From the NCBI GenBank assembly GCA_028023455.1, contig JAQFVV010012394.1, forward strand, positions 21,842,900 through 21,906,899: 64,000 nt of DNA, read 5' to 3'. Under the pieces are notes generated by a model. It worked only from the letters and a program-made list of their open reading frames with translations, made no database searches and was not told the DNA's origin. Made by a program: the position numbers and the translations under genes. Source of the stretch: Epiperipatus broadwayi. Its lineage: Eukaryota; Onychophora; Udeonychophora; Euonychophora; Peripatidae. Shown here one piece after another: positions 11,530 to 23,205 of the stretch (the stretch's first letter is position 1; every line of letters begins with the position of its first letter).

Positions 11530-12000
11530 GTGAAACATTGACAAACTATAGAGTAGTGCCACCTAGTGTAAGCCACAGTAATCAGTGGATGCAGGAAGGT
11601 TTGTGCATAAAATCTCCATCTAGTACCTATTCATCCAATATTCCCAGACTAGTTTCTATCTTGAAGCTTCCATCAGTGAGGAGCCTTGGATATGAGAGCA
11701 TTACATCTAGATCATAGAATCTTATGCATCACTCATGCAGCCACTTTTTACCTTTTTAGTTAACTGTAAAACTATGAGTCCAAAATGAGAACAGATAATG
11801 TTTTTCAATCCAAACTTATTCACTTGTATAGTCATACAGATCTGAACTCAGTTCAATAACTATACATTTTGGTATCTTTTGTTCTTTAATAACCATAGTC
11901 ACAATCTTCCTATAGGCAGGAATGATATTATATCACTAAACACCGTATGATCCCAGTTGATTACTGTGGCTTGCACTAGATGGCACTACTGCACAAGGAT
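11530..12000 (-). mobile_element. HHR family B, decayed copy
   Basis: An almost full unit on the minus strand. Read 5'-3' on that strand the ribozyme has CTCCTCA, then CTGATGG (A9 changed to G), a drifted stem II, and GAAACTAGTC with the cleavage site kept (near 11,643-11,652). Loss of A9 and of stem II pairing should abolish cleavage. A family B end in plus orientation (TTGCACTAGATGGCACTACTG) lies at 11,970-11,990, next to the LINE tail that follows. Confidence 0.7.
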
Positions 12001-12019
12001 TTGTACAAATAATGAAGTT

Positions 12020-12310
12020 ATGGAAAAATGAGTATGAAAAAATAGATTATACAGAAAGTGGATTATTGTTTTTTATGCTGTGTTTGGAAAAAGATAAGGG
12101 GGATTTAGATATAAAGGCCATAGAGTCAGCAAAGATTATGTTGTGGAAATGGAATGGAGCAGATTATGGGAAAACTTAGAGTGGGGAATGGAAAGGGAAG
12201 GTAAAGTAGCTAATAGGTTTCTCTGGGCATAGTTGCTAAGAGGTTCCTGACTCTGTTTAAGAAGTCACAATGCATCACATCACTGTGTGAGCATAGGAAA
12301 TGGTGATTAT
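12020..12310 (+). mobile_element. 5'-truncated tail of the 21-23 kb LINE
   Basis: From AATGAAGTTATGG on, this parallels the reverse complement of about 21,400-21,680: GATAAGGGGGATTTAGAT, AAGGCCATAGAGT, TTATGTTGTGGAAATGG, TAGAGTGGGGAATGGAAA, GGGCATAGTTGCT. It holds the last codons and 3' UTR of that LINE. It is joined on the left to family B (TGGCACTACTG) and on the right to family B (GCATAGGAAATGGTGAT), the same right-hand junction as at the second locus. Confidence 0.8.
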
Positions 12311-12639
12311 GTGGTGTTTAATTGTATTATACATTTTCATTGTCACTTTCAATTATTATCAATCAATTGAGAATAAATATCTTCTAGATTAGTAGTTTGT
12401 CTGAGCCTTAGTTTCTTCTCTATATGCCATATTCACAAACTTTCTTATCTAATTCATCTCACATACCTTTTAAATCTTGTACAATCTCTTGCAATCTATT
12501 TTAAGAATTTTATAGTTATTTCTATCTCCATTTCAGCCTTTTAATTATTCATTGTCTCTTCATGGATAAGTGTTAGCTGGTCTACTGGACACTAGGGCTC
12601 AATATTTATTTCTTTGGCTCATCTCTCTTACTTCTGATG

Positions 12640-12935
12640 CTAAATCTCATGTAAACTTCAATTTGATTTTTTTTTTTCAACAATGTCAATGATATTCTGT
12701 CTGTTCTACCATACATTTTATTTTCAATTTCTTTTATTACTTTATTTTCAATCCCTTTTTATTATTTCTTACAAGCTTCATACTTAACTATTTGATTTGG
12801 AGTTTCCATATTACTCTTCTATCGAGTATCCAAATTTCACACCCATATATAAGCAATGATGAAACATCTATTATAATATTTGCTAAACATATGATATTTT
12901 CTTTTAATATTATATATCTATTTTTCATGATATCA
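12640..12935 (-). pseudogene. Decayed RTE LINE 3' fragment
   Basis: This aligns by eye with 5,895-6,090 of the RTE element: GTCAATGATATTCTGTCTG, CATACATTTTATTTTCAATT, then ATTACTCTTCTATCGAGT, CCAAATTTCAC, ATATATAAGCAATG. It encodes the degraded stretch after the RT active site. Stops and frameshifts are frequent, so this is much older than the 5.6-8.9 kb insertion. Confidence 0.7.
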
Positions 12936-13920
12936 GAGTTTTTAAAATAAACAAATATTATTAACCAATATGCTAAGTTACTAATAATAGCAAATGTTAG
13001 ATTAAAAATGGATACTCATCATAAAAAGTCAGTTTTGAACGATAGTAATATTTGTGAGAAAAAACTTTAGTCTGAATGTGATCATTGAGTAGAAATAAAA
13101 AAAACCTTTCTTTTATTATAATTGTGTAATGAAGGTCTTTTAGCATAGTGGTTAGTTCATCTAGCCACTTTTATTATCACCTGACATTCACAGATTTTTC
13201 AAGTAAGTTTTGAATTATGAATTTTTTAGGTAGTTAACTAAGCCACCCATCAAATTCTGAAAAATACAAAACCACCACCTGGCATAGATAAACCTCTTGA
13301 GTATAGGCTGTTTCAGGTTACAGAAGTGGGATGTTGGAACAGCTTTTGCAAAGCTGTTACCGGCCAATAAATATGAGATAAATTGAGAACATCACAATTG
13401 TCTAAAATAAGATCAAAATCCATGCAGGTTTGTCATTGCAATGGCTTGGATGTATTTGTGTTTGTTGATGCATGTGGTTTTTAAATTAATACTATTGTTG
13501 CATGTGTTATAAACATGGGAAGAATTGCTATAAAAATGGTGTTATTTGTTGAATTATCTATTTAATTGATATTACTTTAGTAACCATTACAATCTTCAAC
13601 CTGCCTTTCCAAACAACACTGACTTTGTCAAAACAATATGATTTCGCATTACGTCAGGTAAACTAATTCTTCACAGATGTCATCTAAAATTCCAAATGCT
13701 TTGTTATTATAAGCTTTCTGTATCTATAACTTTGACATTATCCAAGTTTTTATTCTAAATTAGCTTACTTTATCCTATGAATATTTCTAACTTTAGGGGG
13801 TGTTTTTATTAAATTAATTAGTTTGTTATGCATTTATTCTGTTTGTAACGTGATTATATTGTCAGCTCAGTGATAAGTAAGTTAATTTAAATATCAAAAA
13901 TTATCATTTTATCTCTTCAT
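12936..13920. other. No gene seen
   Basis: AT-rich spacer. 13,100-13,330 has slightly higher complexity (TAGCATAGTGGTTAGTTCA resembles a tRNA A box) and may hold an old tRNA-derived repeat, but I find no B box. Confidence 0.4.
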
Positions 13921-13924
13921 AAAA

Positions 13925-14065
13925 GGTAAGTGCCAGTCATAGTGTAGTGTAGTGGGAAAATGATGGATATTTAAGTGCATTGCTATGGATCCTTTCTTCT
14001 ATTAGTTGAACTTTATTATGAACTTGCAACCTATAAACCATTTGATTATTTGTGTCAGCCTGAAT
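13925..14065 (+). repeat. SINE-like dispersed repeat
   Basis: A drifted member of the family at 25 kb: GTGTAGTGTAGTGGGAAAATG, then TGGATCCTTTCTTC, then ATGAACTTGCAACCTATAAACCATTTGATTATTTG. No open frame. Confidence 0.45.
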
Positions 14066-14649
14066 TAGTGATCATTAAGTAGCCCAAATGCTATAATCTT
14101 TTTAAAGTAAGGTTTTACTGCATGCTTGTTAAGTATGAATCTCAAGTTATAAAATATTTTTCTGTTCTTGACTTTAAATCTTTTGATTACCTACATTGAC
14201 CCAATCCTATCTGTAGCGTATCTGCACATTACCTCATATTTACAGTTAATATTCACTTTAAAAAAATTCCCCATTATATGAACAGGAATTACTTGGATCT
14301 GTTTTGGAAATTTTTTTTGTCTGTCATCAATTGGTTATAAACTGATATTTGGGAAAGAGGGAACTAAACAACTGTATCTGGAATTGTATTCCAGTTTTCA
14401 TAGAAAACAAATTTATTTAAAAAAATGTCACTTTTTATAATAGGTAGAATAAAATTCTACAAGATTGGCATCTTTTAAGAAGTACTTTTACTATTAGTCA
14501 TTAAGGTAAACAAAAAAATCTCAAATAATTAGCCCAGCTTGCTAAATCAGTTTGCTTGGGACTTTATGCTTCAGCCAAATACACATTTAGAAGTAATATA
14601 ATTTTCTACTTCTTCCTTTTCCTATATATTGATTGCTACTTTAACATAT

Positions 14650-14895
14650 AACATTTACATCTTTCTTAAACAATTTATCAATACTCTTTATTTATATCAA
14701 ACTAACAGTTTCGACCATCCTGCAGTCATCATCAGAGCACTTCACAATCAGGAGTTGGGTTTTGGAAATAGGATTGTGAAGAGCTCTGATGATGACTGCA
14801 GGATGGTCGAAACTGTTAGTTTGATATAAATAAAGAGTATTGATAAAGTGTTTAAGAAAGTATTGATAAAGTGGTTAAGAAAGGTGTAAATGGTA
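14650..14895. mobile_element. Palindromic insert with HHR-like motif (family E)
   Basis: Long inverted arms (14,650-14,750 and 14,774-14,895). The plus arm has CTGATGA (14,786-14,792), a GAC/GTC stem II, GAAA (14,809-14,812), ACTGTTAGT as a three-bp stem III with a GTT loop, and AATAAAG 20 bases on. The core residues are all present, but the flanks do not form a stem I, so activity is doubtful. The right arm repeats TATTGATAAAGTG twice. Both RNA 3' sides face outward. Confidence 0.75.
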
Positions 14896-15214
14896 TGAAA
14901 TACCCATTTTCTGATCAATATTGAATGATTGGTTGGATTAGTAAGTTTGAGGTGTTTACCTGGAAAAAAAAACTCATGTTGATTAGAAAATGTTGTTATT
15001 TCAAAAAAAGTTGTGTTAGATTAAACCTTTGGCTTAATCTTTTTATTATGAATGTTTTTCAAATAAGTTAGCAATTAGTAAAACATGCTCTATTTTTATA
15101 CTTCGCTGTTACCAATTATTGTCAGCTTGAGTACTAGATAGTAGTAATCATTAAATCCATATATAGTGCTACCTTATCCATATCTCAGTGAAATAAAATA
15201 AATAATTTGTTCTC

Positions 15215-16000
15215 AGTAATTTAGTGCAGTGATAGAGTGAATGATTTTGGAATTCAGATCCATGGTTTATGGCCACAATTTTCAAACTTCTCATTAACTT
15301 CTTTGTAAAGTATTGTATAAACTAGAGGTTATGTAATGTTATATTTGTTTTTAGTAGACCATGGTTGTGAAATTTTATCTTTAGATAGAAAATTATCAAT
15401 TATCAGTTGTTTTTTGTATTCTAAATACTGGTTGATAATAATCCCAGTAGATTGGCCCTATCTCTAACTTCATTATATCCTAATTATTTATAATATTTAA
15501 AAACAATTTCCTACACGCGTGTTAATACTTTTAATTTCAATGGGAAAATGGTACGTGCTGATTCAAGAAATACGATATGTCTTTAAAACTTAATTGCAGT
15601 TAAATATAAGCATTATATAAAGAAAGGTTTTTCTACTATTTAATCCATGTGTTTAAATGAATCACTAAACACAGAGTTTATGCTCTACATAAATAGTGAA
15701 TTGTTGCAAAAATAACTAAATTTTGAAATTCGATACCGTAATTATTATAAGTGTGCAATTTAAATAAATTAAGAACAACAAAGAAATCACTAGAATTATT
15801 CAAATGTTTGGCTCATTCTGATGTACAATATATATATATTGTAATATTGAAAATGTACTTTCAGTGTATTAAAACGCCATGCATTCACTAATTTTATATT
15901 CCTGCCTGTTTTAATGTGCAATTATAGAGGTCAATGGATTATGGCTCAGCCCACTTCTTGGACTTCTTAGAACTTTCAAGCCATAAACTATTTATTTATT
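15215..16000 (+). repeat. Two SINE-like repeat pieces
   Basis: 15,220-15,300 (TTTAGTGCAGTGATAGAGTG, GGAATTCAGATCCATGG) and 15,905-15,990 (TCAATGGATTATGGCTCAG, TTGGACTTCTTAGAAC) match the SINE-like family. The sequence between them shows nothing recognisable. Confidence 0.45.
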
Positions 16001-16755
16001 TATTTACTACTGTTATATAAAATATGAACTGTGAAAAGATTGTTAATATTAGACATTAATGCAAACCAATTTGAACTCATACTTACATCTCTATATGTAT
16101 AATCTATATATATTTAAACTTAAACGGTACTTTAAAAACATGGAAATGGCAAGTTGAGTCCCAAAAGCCATTTCTGGATAAATCAGCCAGTCAATTGGCT
16201 CAAAGTGTTTATAAATTTAAATCTTTTTATTAGTTAAATTTATTAGATTGTCCAATCATAATTAGAAATAGTTTGACATAAGTTTCTATATTTTCGTTTT
16301 GTTTTATGTTAACTAATTTTGAAGAGAAAAATAAAATAATATACTTTCATAACATGTGCTGGGTTTCCTCATACTTCTTTCAAAGATTCTCTTACAATTT
16401 GCAAATTATGCTTTTTTTAAAAAAAAAAAAAAAAAAACATTTTTATGCTCTGTCATTCTTACACTAAATATATCTATTTGATTGATCTACATAGCTTGTT
16501 ATGCATCATTAACAGAATTTCCTAAACATTTTGATGTTCTAAGGAAGTCTTATTGTTGAAACTAAAAATAAACATAATGTTATCATCATCAATACTGAAT
16601 AAAGCTTTAGCAGAATGTTTTACAGAATATTTTTTGGCCCAGATGATCATTAGATAATCATTGTACTTATAAGGTGATACTAGGAATTGAAACCGCAATA
16701 TCTGTTTGTGTGGGCGGATCTTCCAAAAATAGAATGTAACAATGTGCTATCAAAT

Positions 16756-17062
16756 TTAATTAATGGATATTTTATTTGTATATATATATAACAATAAAAA
16801 TAATAAATATAATGATAATTAACTATTATATACAGTCTTTCAATCTGCAGAAGTACTTTTGGTTAATTCCTTAAGCCTTCTCAACTGCTGTTAAATTTTA
16901 AAAAAAGACAATTGAGGAGAGTTAAGGAATAGGAAGGTCGAGGAATTAACCAAAGTACTTCTGCAGATTGAAAGACTGTATATAATAATTACCATGATAT
17001 TTATTGTTATTACAATAGTTTTTAATTAATGGACATTTTATTTGTGTGTATATATATATATA
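16756..17062. mobile_element. Palindrome flanked by ~35-bp direct repeats
   Basis: The arms 16,790-16,875 and 16,930-17,010 are inverted copies (CAGTCTTTCAATCTGCAGAA and complement). They are bracketed by near-identical direct repeats TTAATTAATGGAYATTTTAT... at 16,756-16,790 and 17,021-17,062. The direct repeats could be an unusually long TSD. I see no HHR core. Confidence 0.65.
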
Positions 17063-17702
17063 TAGTCACCATAAATCAGTCACAAAAGACCAGCCTTTTT
17101 ACCAAACTAACAAACAGTACATGTAAAGTAAATAATGAACCAGAGAAATAGGAAATTATGGCAGAAAGCAAATGAATTCCTAGTTTTCAAACTTTGCATT
17201 TTCATACAGCCCATTTTATTATATCAGGATTTTCTTTTAAAGGTGATGGCAGTTTAAGATTTTCATAGTGAATCTCATCTATTCCCATTTTTTGATGTGT
17301 ATCTATTTCTTTAATAATTGTATATTTGTTTAAAAAATAACTTTGATTTAAATTAGCCAAATATAAAACTAAGATTATATTTACAATCACCAATCACTGA
17401 AAAATAACCACTAAAATACAATAATCATTGGACTAGAATATGACATCCTATTATATCATCCATATAATTCATATATTGGCAAAAAAATTTATAAGATAGA
17501 TGTCAATTGTATTACTTGAAAACAAACAGTGGTGTATACATAATGCTACTTTTTAATATGAGAAGCTGCAAACTACACTATATTTTGTTCCAAGCTTCCC
17601 TGTGAACAACATATATATATATAGGGTATAATGGCTTATGTATTGTTGACATGTCTTGGGTATTGTTTATTGTATTCTAAGTGTATAGTATTTTTCAGCA
17701 TA
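17063..17702. other. No gene seen
   Basis: AT-rich spacer with short TA microsatellites. The 63-codon open frame on the minus strand (17,202-17,393) has no recognisable feature and I do not call it. Confidence 0.45.
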
Positions 17703-17903
17703 TATTATATAATGAGCTTGCAAATAGCTTTTAACAAGTTTTTCAGAATATCCCCAATCTCAGACCGGTTTCTGCTACTGGCTTCCTCAGTGAGGTGCTA
17801 GGATATATTAACATCTTACTGAGGAAGCCAGTAGCAGAAACCAATCTGAGGTTGGGGATATTCTGAAAAGCTTATTAAGAGCTATTTGCAAGCTCATTAT
17901 ATA
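17703..17903. mobile_element. HHR family C palindrome
   Basis: Inverted arms centred near 17,803 (TATATAATGAGCTTGCAAAT and complement). Both arms carry CTGAGGA, a GC/GC stem II with loop CAGTA, and GAAACC. The minus arm ribozyme looks complete; in the plus arm (core 17,819-17,825) stem III has changed to ACCAATC and its symmetry is lost. 3' ends are outward, as in families A, B and D. Confidence 0.8.
17746..17806 (-). ncRNA. Type I hammerhead ribozyme, family C
   Basis: Read on the minus strand: an outer stem I ATATCC pairs with GGATAT, an inner stem I CTCA pairs with TGAG, the core is CTGAGGA (plus 17,784-17,790), then stem II, GAAA, a self-complementary stem III ACCGGT, and C17 at plus 17,763 giving a GUC cleavage site. 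All invariant core positions are present. A six-base self-complementary stem III cannot form a stable hairpin alone, so cleavage would be expected from RNA dimers, as known for newt satellite and PLE hammerheads. Confidence 0.75.
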
Positions 17904-18911
17904 ACATTCGTAATGCAAGCTTGTTAAATTAGGTCATGTGATAAATGACTTGATTTCTTTGTGTGTATATATATACGTAGAACATGTTTTAAGCAAATAG
18001 TATGAATATATAAAGTAAGAATGTAATAAATACAAATTTTTTAAAAAACAATTTTATTACTAATAAATTGAGAGAGAGCATATTTACATATGTATTTACA
18101 ATACTGTGTGTTCAATTATTTACAATTCTGCTAAATACTTGGCTCTGGATATTTTTTTTCTATATATTTTTTTTTATTCTAGTGAAAACAGTGGCAGCTT
18201 TGTTATTGGAAAATACAGCTTTACTGTGTATTTTAATATTTTCAAGATTGTAATGGTTTTGGAATTTATATAACCATCCCTTATGTGCACTGTAGAGTTT
18301 GGAATTCTTGGCTAATTTTTTCTTAGAGGCCTAAGATTTTTTGGACCATCACCTAGAGTTTGGCTTTTTTTGTTTTAATCAAAAAAACTATCCTTTAGTT
18401 GCAACTTTAATTATTTTAGAAAGACAAACCACAGAAGCACAAATCTGTTTTTTTATAACTTCTCTAGTCAATGACTTTTTCTTTTGAAACATATAGCTGA
18501 TTTTAGAGCATGATTTCTTATTTTTCCTTTTTAAATCAATACTGTATATTTTTTTCTTATTTAAAGGAACTACTTTATAACTTTTTTGGATTTATCATTC
18601 ATTGCATTGTGATACATTTTACTAAAATATTCTAATATGTACTCCATATAAAACTTTTGGAAAAAATAAACCGCCAAGAAAAAAAAATCCATATGCTTAC
18701 AGCTATGCTAACGATTCTATTTAAACCTCGAAGCAAACGTTATTAAAAAATTCACGTTTGAGATTTGAGAATGTTTTATTTAGCAAAAAAAAACATGGCA
18801 TTTGGCATACTCAATTATAAAATGTAATAGTTTATGTATTTCAATGTTTGTTTTTTTTTTTTCATTTGTTTATTTATATGTTATTTTTTTGTTAATGTAT
18901 AACTGAAGTTA
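17904..18911. other. No gene seen
   Basis: AT-rich. Nothing recognisable beyond short poly-T and poly-A runs. The 61-codon frame at 18,068-18,253 is hydrophobic because of T-rich sequence. Confidence 0.45.
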
Positions 18912-19067
18912 CGTAGTTTGATATAATAACTGAAACACAGGCTTATTATATACCTGTGTCTATATATGTAATATAGGGTATATGAGCACAGACTTTCAGA
19001 TGACCCATCACTCTCCACTCTATCTAATATCACTGATACACTCAAGCACATATATGCTGAAAAGATA

Positions 19068-19128
19068 AATAATCACCAATATACGTATTTCATGCTAAAC
19101 CAGCAATCATCAGTTGGTCCAGATTATC
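19068..19128 (-). ncRNA. Type I hammerhead ribozyme, family A, left arm
   Basis: On the minus strand: outer stem I GATAATC/GATTATT, a TGG bulge, inner stem I ACCAA/TTGGT, core CTGATGA (plus 19,107-19,113), stem II TGCT/AGCA, GAAA, self-complementary stem III ATACGTAT, and A17 as the AUA cleavage position (plus 19,080). The 3-nt bulge in stem I is where type I HHRs make tertiary contacts with loop II. Confidence 0.8.
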
Positions 19129-19549
19129 ATCTCCCACACATATATACTATAAGTGCTCAGATATATATTAAGATAGACAATCTTCATACTTTAATGGACA
19201 GGCTCCAATCTACTACACCCTCCAACTCTTCAACCGTCCATCCAATTGAAAATCTGATGATGGAATGCTCAAAGGCCACCCTGAGGCCGAGATTCTTGTC
19301 ACACCCATGTTGACCTAAGGTCAATCTGAACCCTACATGTACAGGACATAATCCATTTAATACATGTGCAAGGATGGGCAGACATCTCTACAATGTAATA
19401 ACTGAAACACAGGCTTATCATCAGATTTTCAATTGGAAGGATGGTTGAAGAGTTGGAGGGTGTAGTAGATTGGAGCCTGTCCATTAAAGTATAAAGATTG
19501 TCTATCTTAATATATATCTGAGCACTTATAGTATATATGTGTGGGAGAT

Positions 19550-19610
19550 GATAATCTGGACCAACTGATGATTGCTGGTTTAGCATGAAATACGTATATT
19601 GGTGATTATT
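19550..19610 (+). ncRNA. Type I hammerhead ribozyme, family A, right arm
   Basis: Same fold as the left arm: GATAATC 19,550-19,556, bulge TGG, ACCAA 19,560-19,564, CTGATGA 19,565-19,571, stem II 19,572-19,586, GAAA 19,587-19,590, stem III ATACGTAT 19,590-19,597, predicted cleavage after A 19,598, then TTGGTGATTATT. It is identical in all paired and core positions to the left arm, which supports a single recent insertion event or gene conversion between arms. Confidence 0.82.
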
Positions 19611-19714
19611 TATCTTTTCAGCATATATGTGCTTGAGTGTATCAGTGATATTAGATAGAGTGGAGAGTGATGGGTCATCTGAAAGTCTGTGCTCATATAC
19701 CGTAGTTTGATATA

Positions 19715-20600
19715 GTTTATTTGCAGCTTCATTGTAATTGGAAATTTTAATTTACTCCACTTTTATATAAACTGTATTAATTTTATGAATTTTTTTCGAA
19801 ACAATAATAAACTGTATTAATGGTCACATATTTAGAAAATATAAATGATTTGTTTGAATGTGTGAAATATTTAACAGTCATCTATTGCACAGCTATTTTT
19901 TTTTGTTTAGTAAATAATAAACATATATAAATATGTACACATATAAGATGAAAATTTTATCCATTCATTTTTATGACTCTCCAATTGCTCTAATTCGTTT
20001 CAAAATATAATCAAATGTAAAATATTGTAGTTAATTAAAAATTGTAGAATGTTTAGGATCTTTTTAAATATTTTTATTCTTGCAGCCAAGTTTATCTGAT
20101 CGTATATATTTTTCATTTTGTTAACTTTTCTGTTGTTTATATTATAATTTTGAGTTTTTATCTATTTTTTAACCCTCTCACTAATAATTAAGACTTTTAA
20201 TTATTTATATTGTCACTATTTCTACAATTACTTTAAGTATAGTTTAAATAATGTACATCCCTTATTTCTTTATCTCTTACTTCATTATGCAATTGAATTT
20301 TTGTTTTCTGTTATTTATCATTGATTTTATTTATAATCTTTTTATTTTCAGCAAAACACTTTGTTTCTATTAATATAATGATTAGACTCTATATTATCTC
20401 GAGAATATATACATGCAATTTACTATTATTTCCTACAATTAATCTAATATCACATGACCTCTCCTAAATATGCTTCCATTAATTACTCAAACTTACAATG
20501 AATGACTGATTCTAGAGTGAAGTTAACTGCTTGGGATATTCCAACCATGTATTCATTTATTACTATCAAAACTATTTATTGTCTCTTATTTTTTTATATG
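19715..20600. other. No gene seen
   Basis: AT-rich spacer with no recognisable repeat or coding signal. Confidence 0.45.
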
Positions 20601-20604
20601 AGCC

Positions 20605-20715
20605 TAAGCCCCTATGCAGTTTAGCACAGTGATAGTGAGAATTTCATGCTACAAATTTCTAGTCTTCAAGCATAATGGGAGATTTAGAGCCATTTATTTT
20701 TTATGCCAGTCTATA
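20605..20715 (+). repeat. SINE-like dispersed repeat
   Basis: TTTAGCACAGTGATAGTGAGAA, then TAGTCTTCAAGCATAATGGG and a decayed tail. A short, old member of the family at 25 kb. Confidence 0.4.
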
Positions 20716-20999
20716 AGATCCTGATGTGATTTTTTTTTATATAGTATTAGCAATCCAATTACTTTTTTGTTCCTGATTACTTTTTCAGTTTGCATTTATT
20801 GCCTTATAAAACTGAATAATTATATTATGGAAATGGGGTTTGATATACTCACGATTAATCAATTATTTACAAAATTCTTATTTACAATTCTACACATGTA
20901 TGTATATATCTATAATGAAATTCTTACTATTAATAGTTGACATCAATGATATCTTGTCATGACTAATTATATGAATAGCATTATATTTTAATATTTTTT

Positions 21000-21400
21000 A
21001 TAGAGGCAAAACTCTGCCACTCAATGCAAGCCAGAATAATCAATGGATGCATGAAGATTTGTGCATAAAATCCCTATCTAGTGTGTACTCATCCAATATC
21101 CCCAGACTAGTTTCTAGTTTGTGGCTTTTATCAGTGAGGAGCCTTGGATCTGAGAGCATTGTACCTAGATCTTAGAATCTAATGCAAGCTTTCAGCAGCC
21201 ACTTTTTATTTCTTTAGCTAACTGTAAATCTATGAGTCCAAAATGAAAACGCAATGTTTTCAAGCTCGTATAGTTATATAGATCTGAAATCAATTCACCA
21301 TCTATACTTTGATATCTTTGGTTCTTTAATAATCACAGTCATCATAATCCTGTTGGGCAGAATTGATATTAAACCATCAAACATCATATGATCACCCTTC
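21000..21400 (-). mobile_element. HHR family B, decayed copy
   Basis: Minus-strand unit. The ribozyme reads CTGATAA (G8 changed to A, the same lesion as at 1,319), with stem III and GAAACTAGTC kept. Its 5' end (CATATGATCACCC, near 21,400) runs directly into the 3' end of the LINE that follows. Confidence 0.7.
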
Positions 21401-23205
21401 TTTATGCTTACACAAACTGCTTTTCACAGAGGTGATGTTGATGTGATGTGATGTATTTGGATTCTCCTTAAATGAAGTCAAGAATATCTCAGCAACTATG
21501 CCCAGACAAACCTGTTAGCCACTTTATTTTCCATTCCCCACTCTAAGTCTTCCCATATTCTGCTCCATCCCATTTCCACAACATAATCTTTGTCAACTCT
21601 ATGGCCTTTAAATCTAAATCCCCCTTATCTTTTCACAAACCCAGCATAAAAGCTAATAACTCACTTATTCTTCCATAACTTCATTATCTGTACCCTTTCT
21701 GCTTTTAAGCATTTACATTCAATCAATAGATGCCTAATATTTTCTATACCTTCCTTACATAATTTGCATGCTAAATCATCCATAGTTTTCCATTTACATG
21801 TATATTCTCTTGTTGCTAAAGATCCCGTTCGAGCCTTAAACAATAAACTACTTTCCTTACTATTATCATAAATTAACTCACTTCCAATATTCCGTTTACT
21901 TCTATATATATTTAAACTCTTCTTACCCTCCATACTACTTCTCCATCTCTCCAATCCCTATTTTTTATTAATGCTTCTATTCTTTTATCCCATTCCTTAC
22001 CACTATAACACTCAACAATCCTCCTAACACAATCATCCCATCTTTTATACAAGTATACCGATATAAATTCTTTATCCAAATCTTTTGCATACCGCATTAC
22101 CTTTCTCACCCATCTTGTTACCTGCCCTTTACTATAACTCAATTAAACATTATTTTGGCTATTCTTTTACTATCCAGAAACTGCAACCTACTAAACATTT
22201 TCATTTTACTTTTTGCATCTCTCATATAGAAACTTGACCATCCCATTTTTCCTTGAATTGCCTCCTTTGCTGTCCACACCTCTGCATCTAATGCATTTCT
22301 TCCTACTTCCCTTTGTACTTTCTCTAAATAATCTAAAAATCCTTTTACTAACATATAATGCTCATTACCATATGTTAACCCTTCTACTGCAACTCCCTTC
22401 CCTACAATTCTAGCTACATCATATTATATGAAAATACTGTTAGTTTCTTTACCAAACCCTTTCTTTTCTTTGTTTCATTTACCAATTTTTTCTCCCATTC
22501 ATCCAAACAAATTTCCTGATTACATAAGATGATTCCCAAATACCTATATCTATTCACCACACTTAACTTTATATCCCCCAATAAAAAATCTACATCCTCT
22601 CTTTCCTCAGTATTAACCATCATTATATTTGATTTTTCTTCACTAAATTTAATCCCCATCTCTTTACCCACCCTTGCACATGTCCTCAACATAATATCCA
22701 TATATTCTCTTCTTTCTGCACATAAAAGGATATCCGCAAAAAAAAGACCCGACAAAGTATATACTCCTTTGCCACCTATTAACGGTATCTCTACCCTCTT
22801 CTTAGTCTCTCTATTGCTTTCTCCATTTCGCTCAAAAACAACAAAAACAAAATCGGTGACTTAGGGCATCCTTGCCTTAATCCCACCCCATTTTTAACTT
22901 TAACTGATTCTATATCCCCTAATTGGTAAGTATAATAATTATTTTCATATAAATTTTTTAATAATATTTACTAAAGCTTCATCCATTCCCAAATTGGCTA
23001 ACCTTACCCATAATCTATTTCTATTTACTCTATCATATGCTTTCTCTATATCTATAAAACTCATATATAACGATCTACCTGAATTCCTACTCATCTCTAT
23101 AAGTTGGGTAACTACAAACAAACTCTCCTATATACCTATCTGACCTAAAACCTCCTTGCATTTCCCCCACTACATTATTCTCTTCCATCCATTTTACAAC
23201 TCTCC
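21400..23205 (-). pseudogene. Non-LTR LINE, 5'-truncated, RT to C-terminal zinc motif
   Basis: Read on the minus strand: VGEMQGGFRSDR (near 23,150), FIDIEKAYDRV with the first catalytic Asp (near 23,045), GLRQGCPKSPILF (near 22,870), then GLFFADILLCAE (22,715-22,752). The active-site box should be FADD followed by I; here one Asp codon is missing (FAD-I). YRYLGIIL follows near 22,540, then a long C-terminal region and a CxxC-x8-H-x4-C knuckle with FKARTG upstream (21,661-21,954). At least four frame changes break it. It is a LINE of the I/Jockey-like broad group, clearly not the RTE element; I cannot name the clade. Confidence 0.8.

Larger units (their letters stand above)
18926..19700. mobile_element. 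HHR family A palindrome with 14-bp TSD
   Basis: A minus-oriented unit (18,926-19,410) is joined head to head to a plus-oriented partial unit (to 19,700). The insert is bounded by the direct repeat CGTAGTTTGATATA at 18,912-18,925 and 19,701-19,714. Each arm holds one intact HHR. The left arm is longer and ends in GAAACACAGG...CCTGTGTC. The short open frames that read MLNQQSSVGPDYHL on both strands are the ribozyme itself read as codons, not a protein. Confidence 0.9.

Noticed and set aside
14786-14830. Fully active ribozyme in family E
   Set aside because: Core residues are present but stem I cannot be formed from the flanks on either arm, so I list it only as HHR-like.
19092-19586. Conserved small protein starting MLNQQSSVGPDYHL (several loci, both strands)
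   Set aside because: It is the family A ribozyme read as codons; other copies have stops and the similarity follows RNA stems, not codons.
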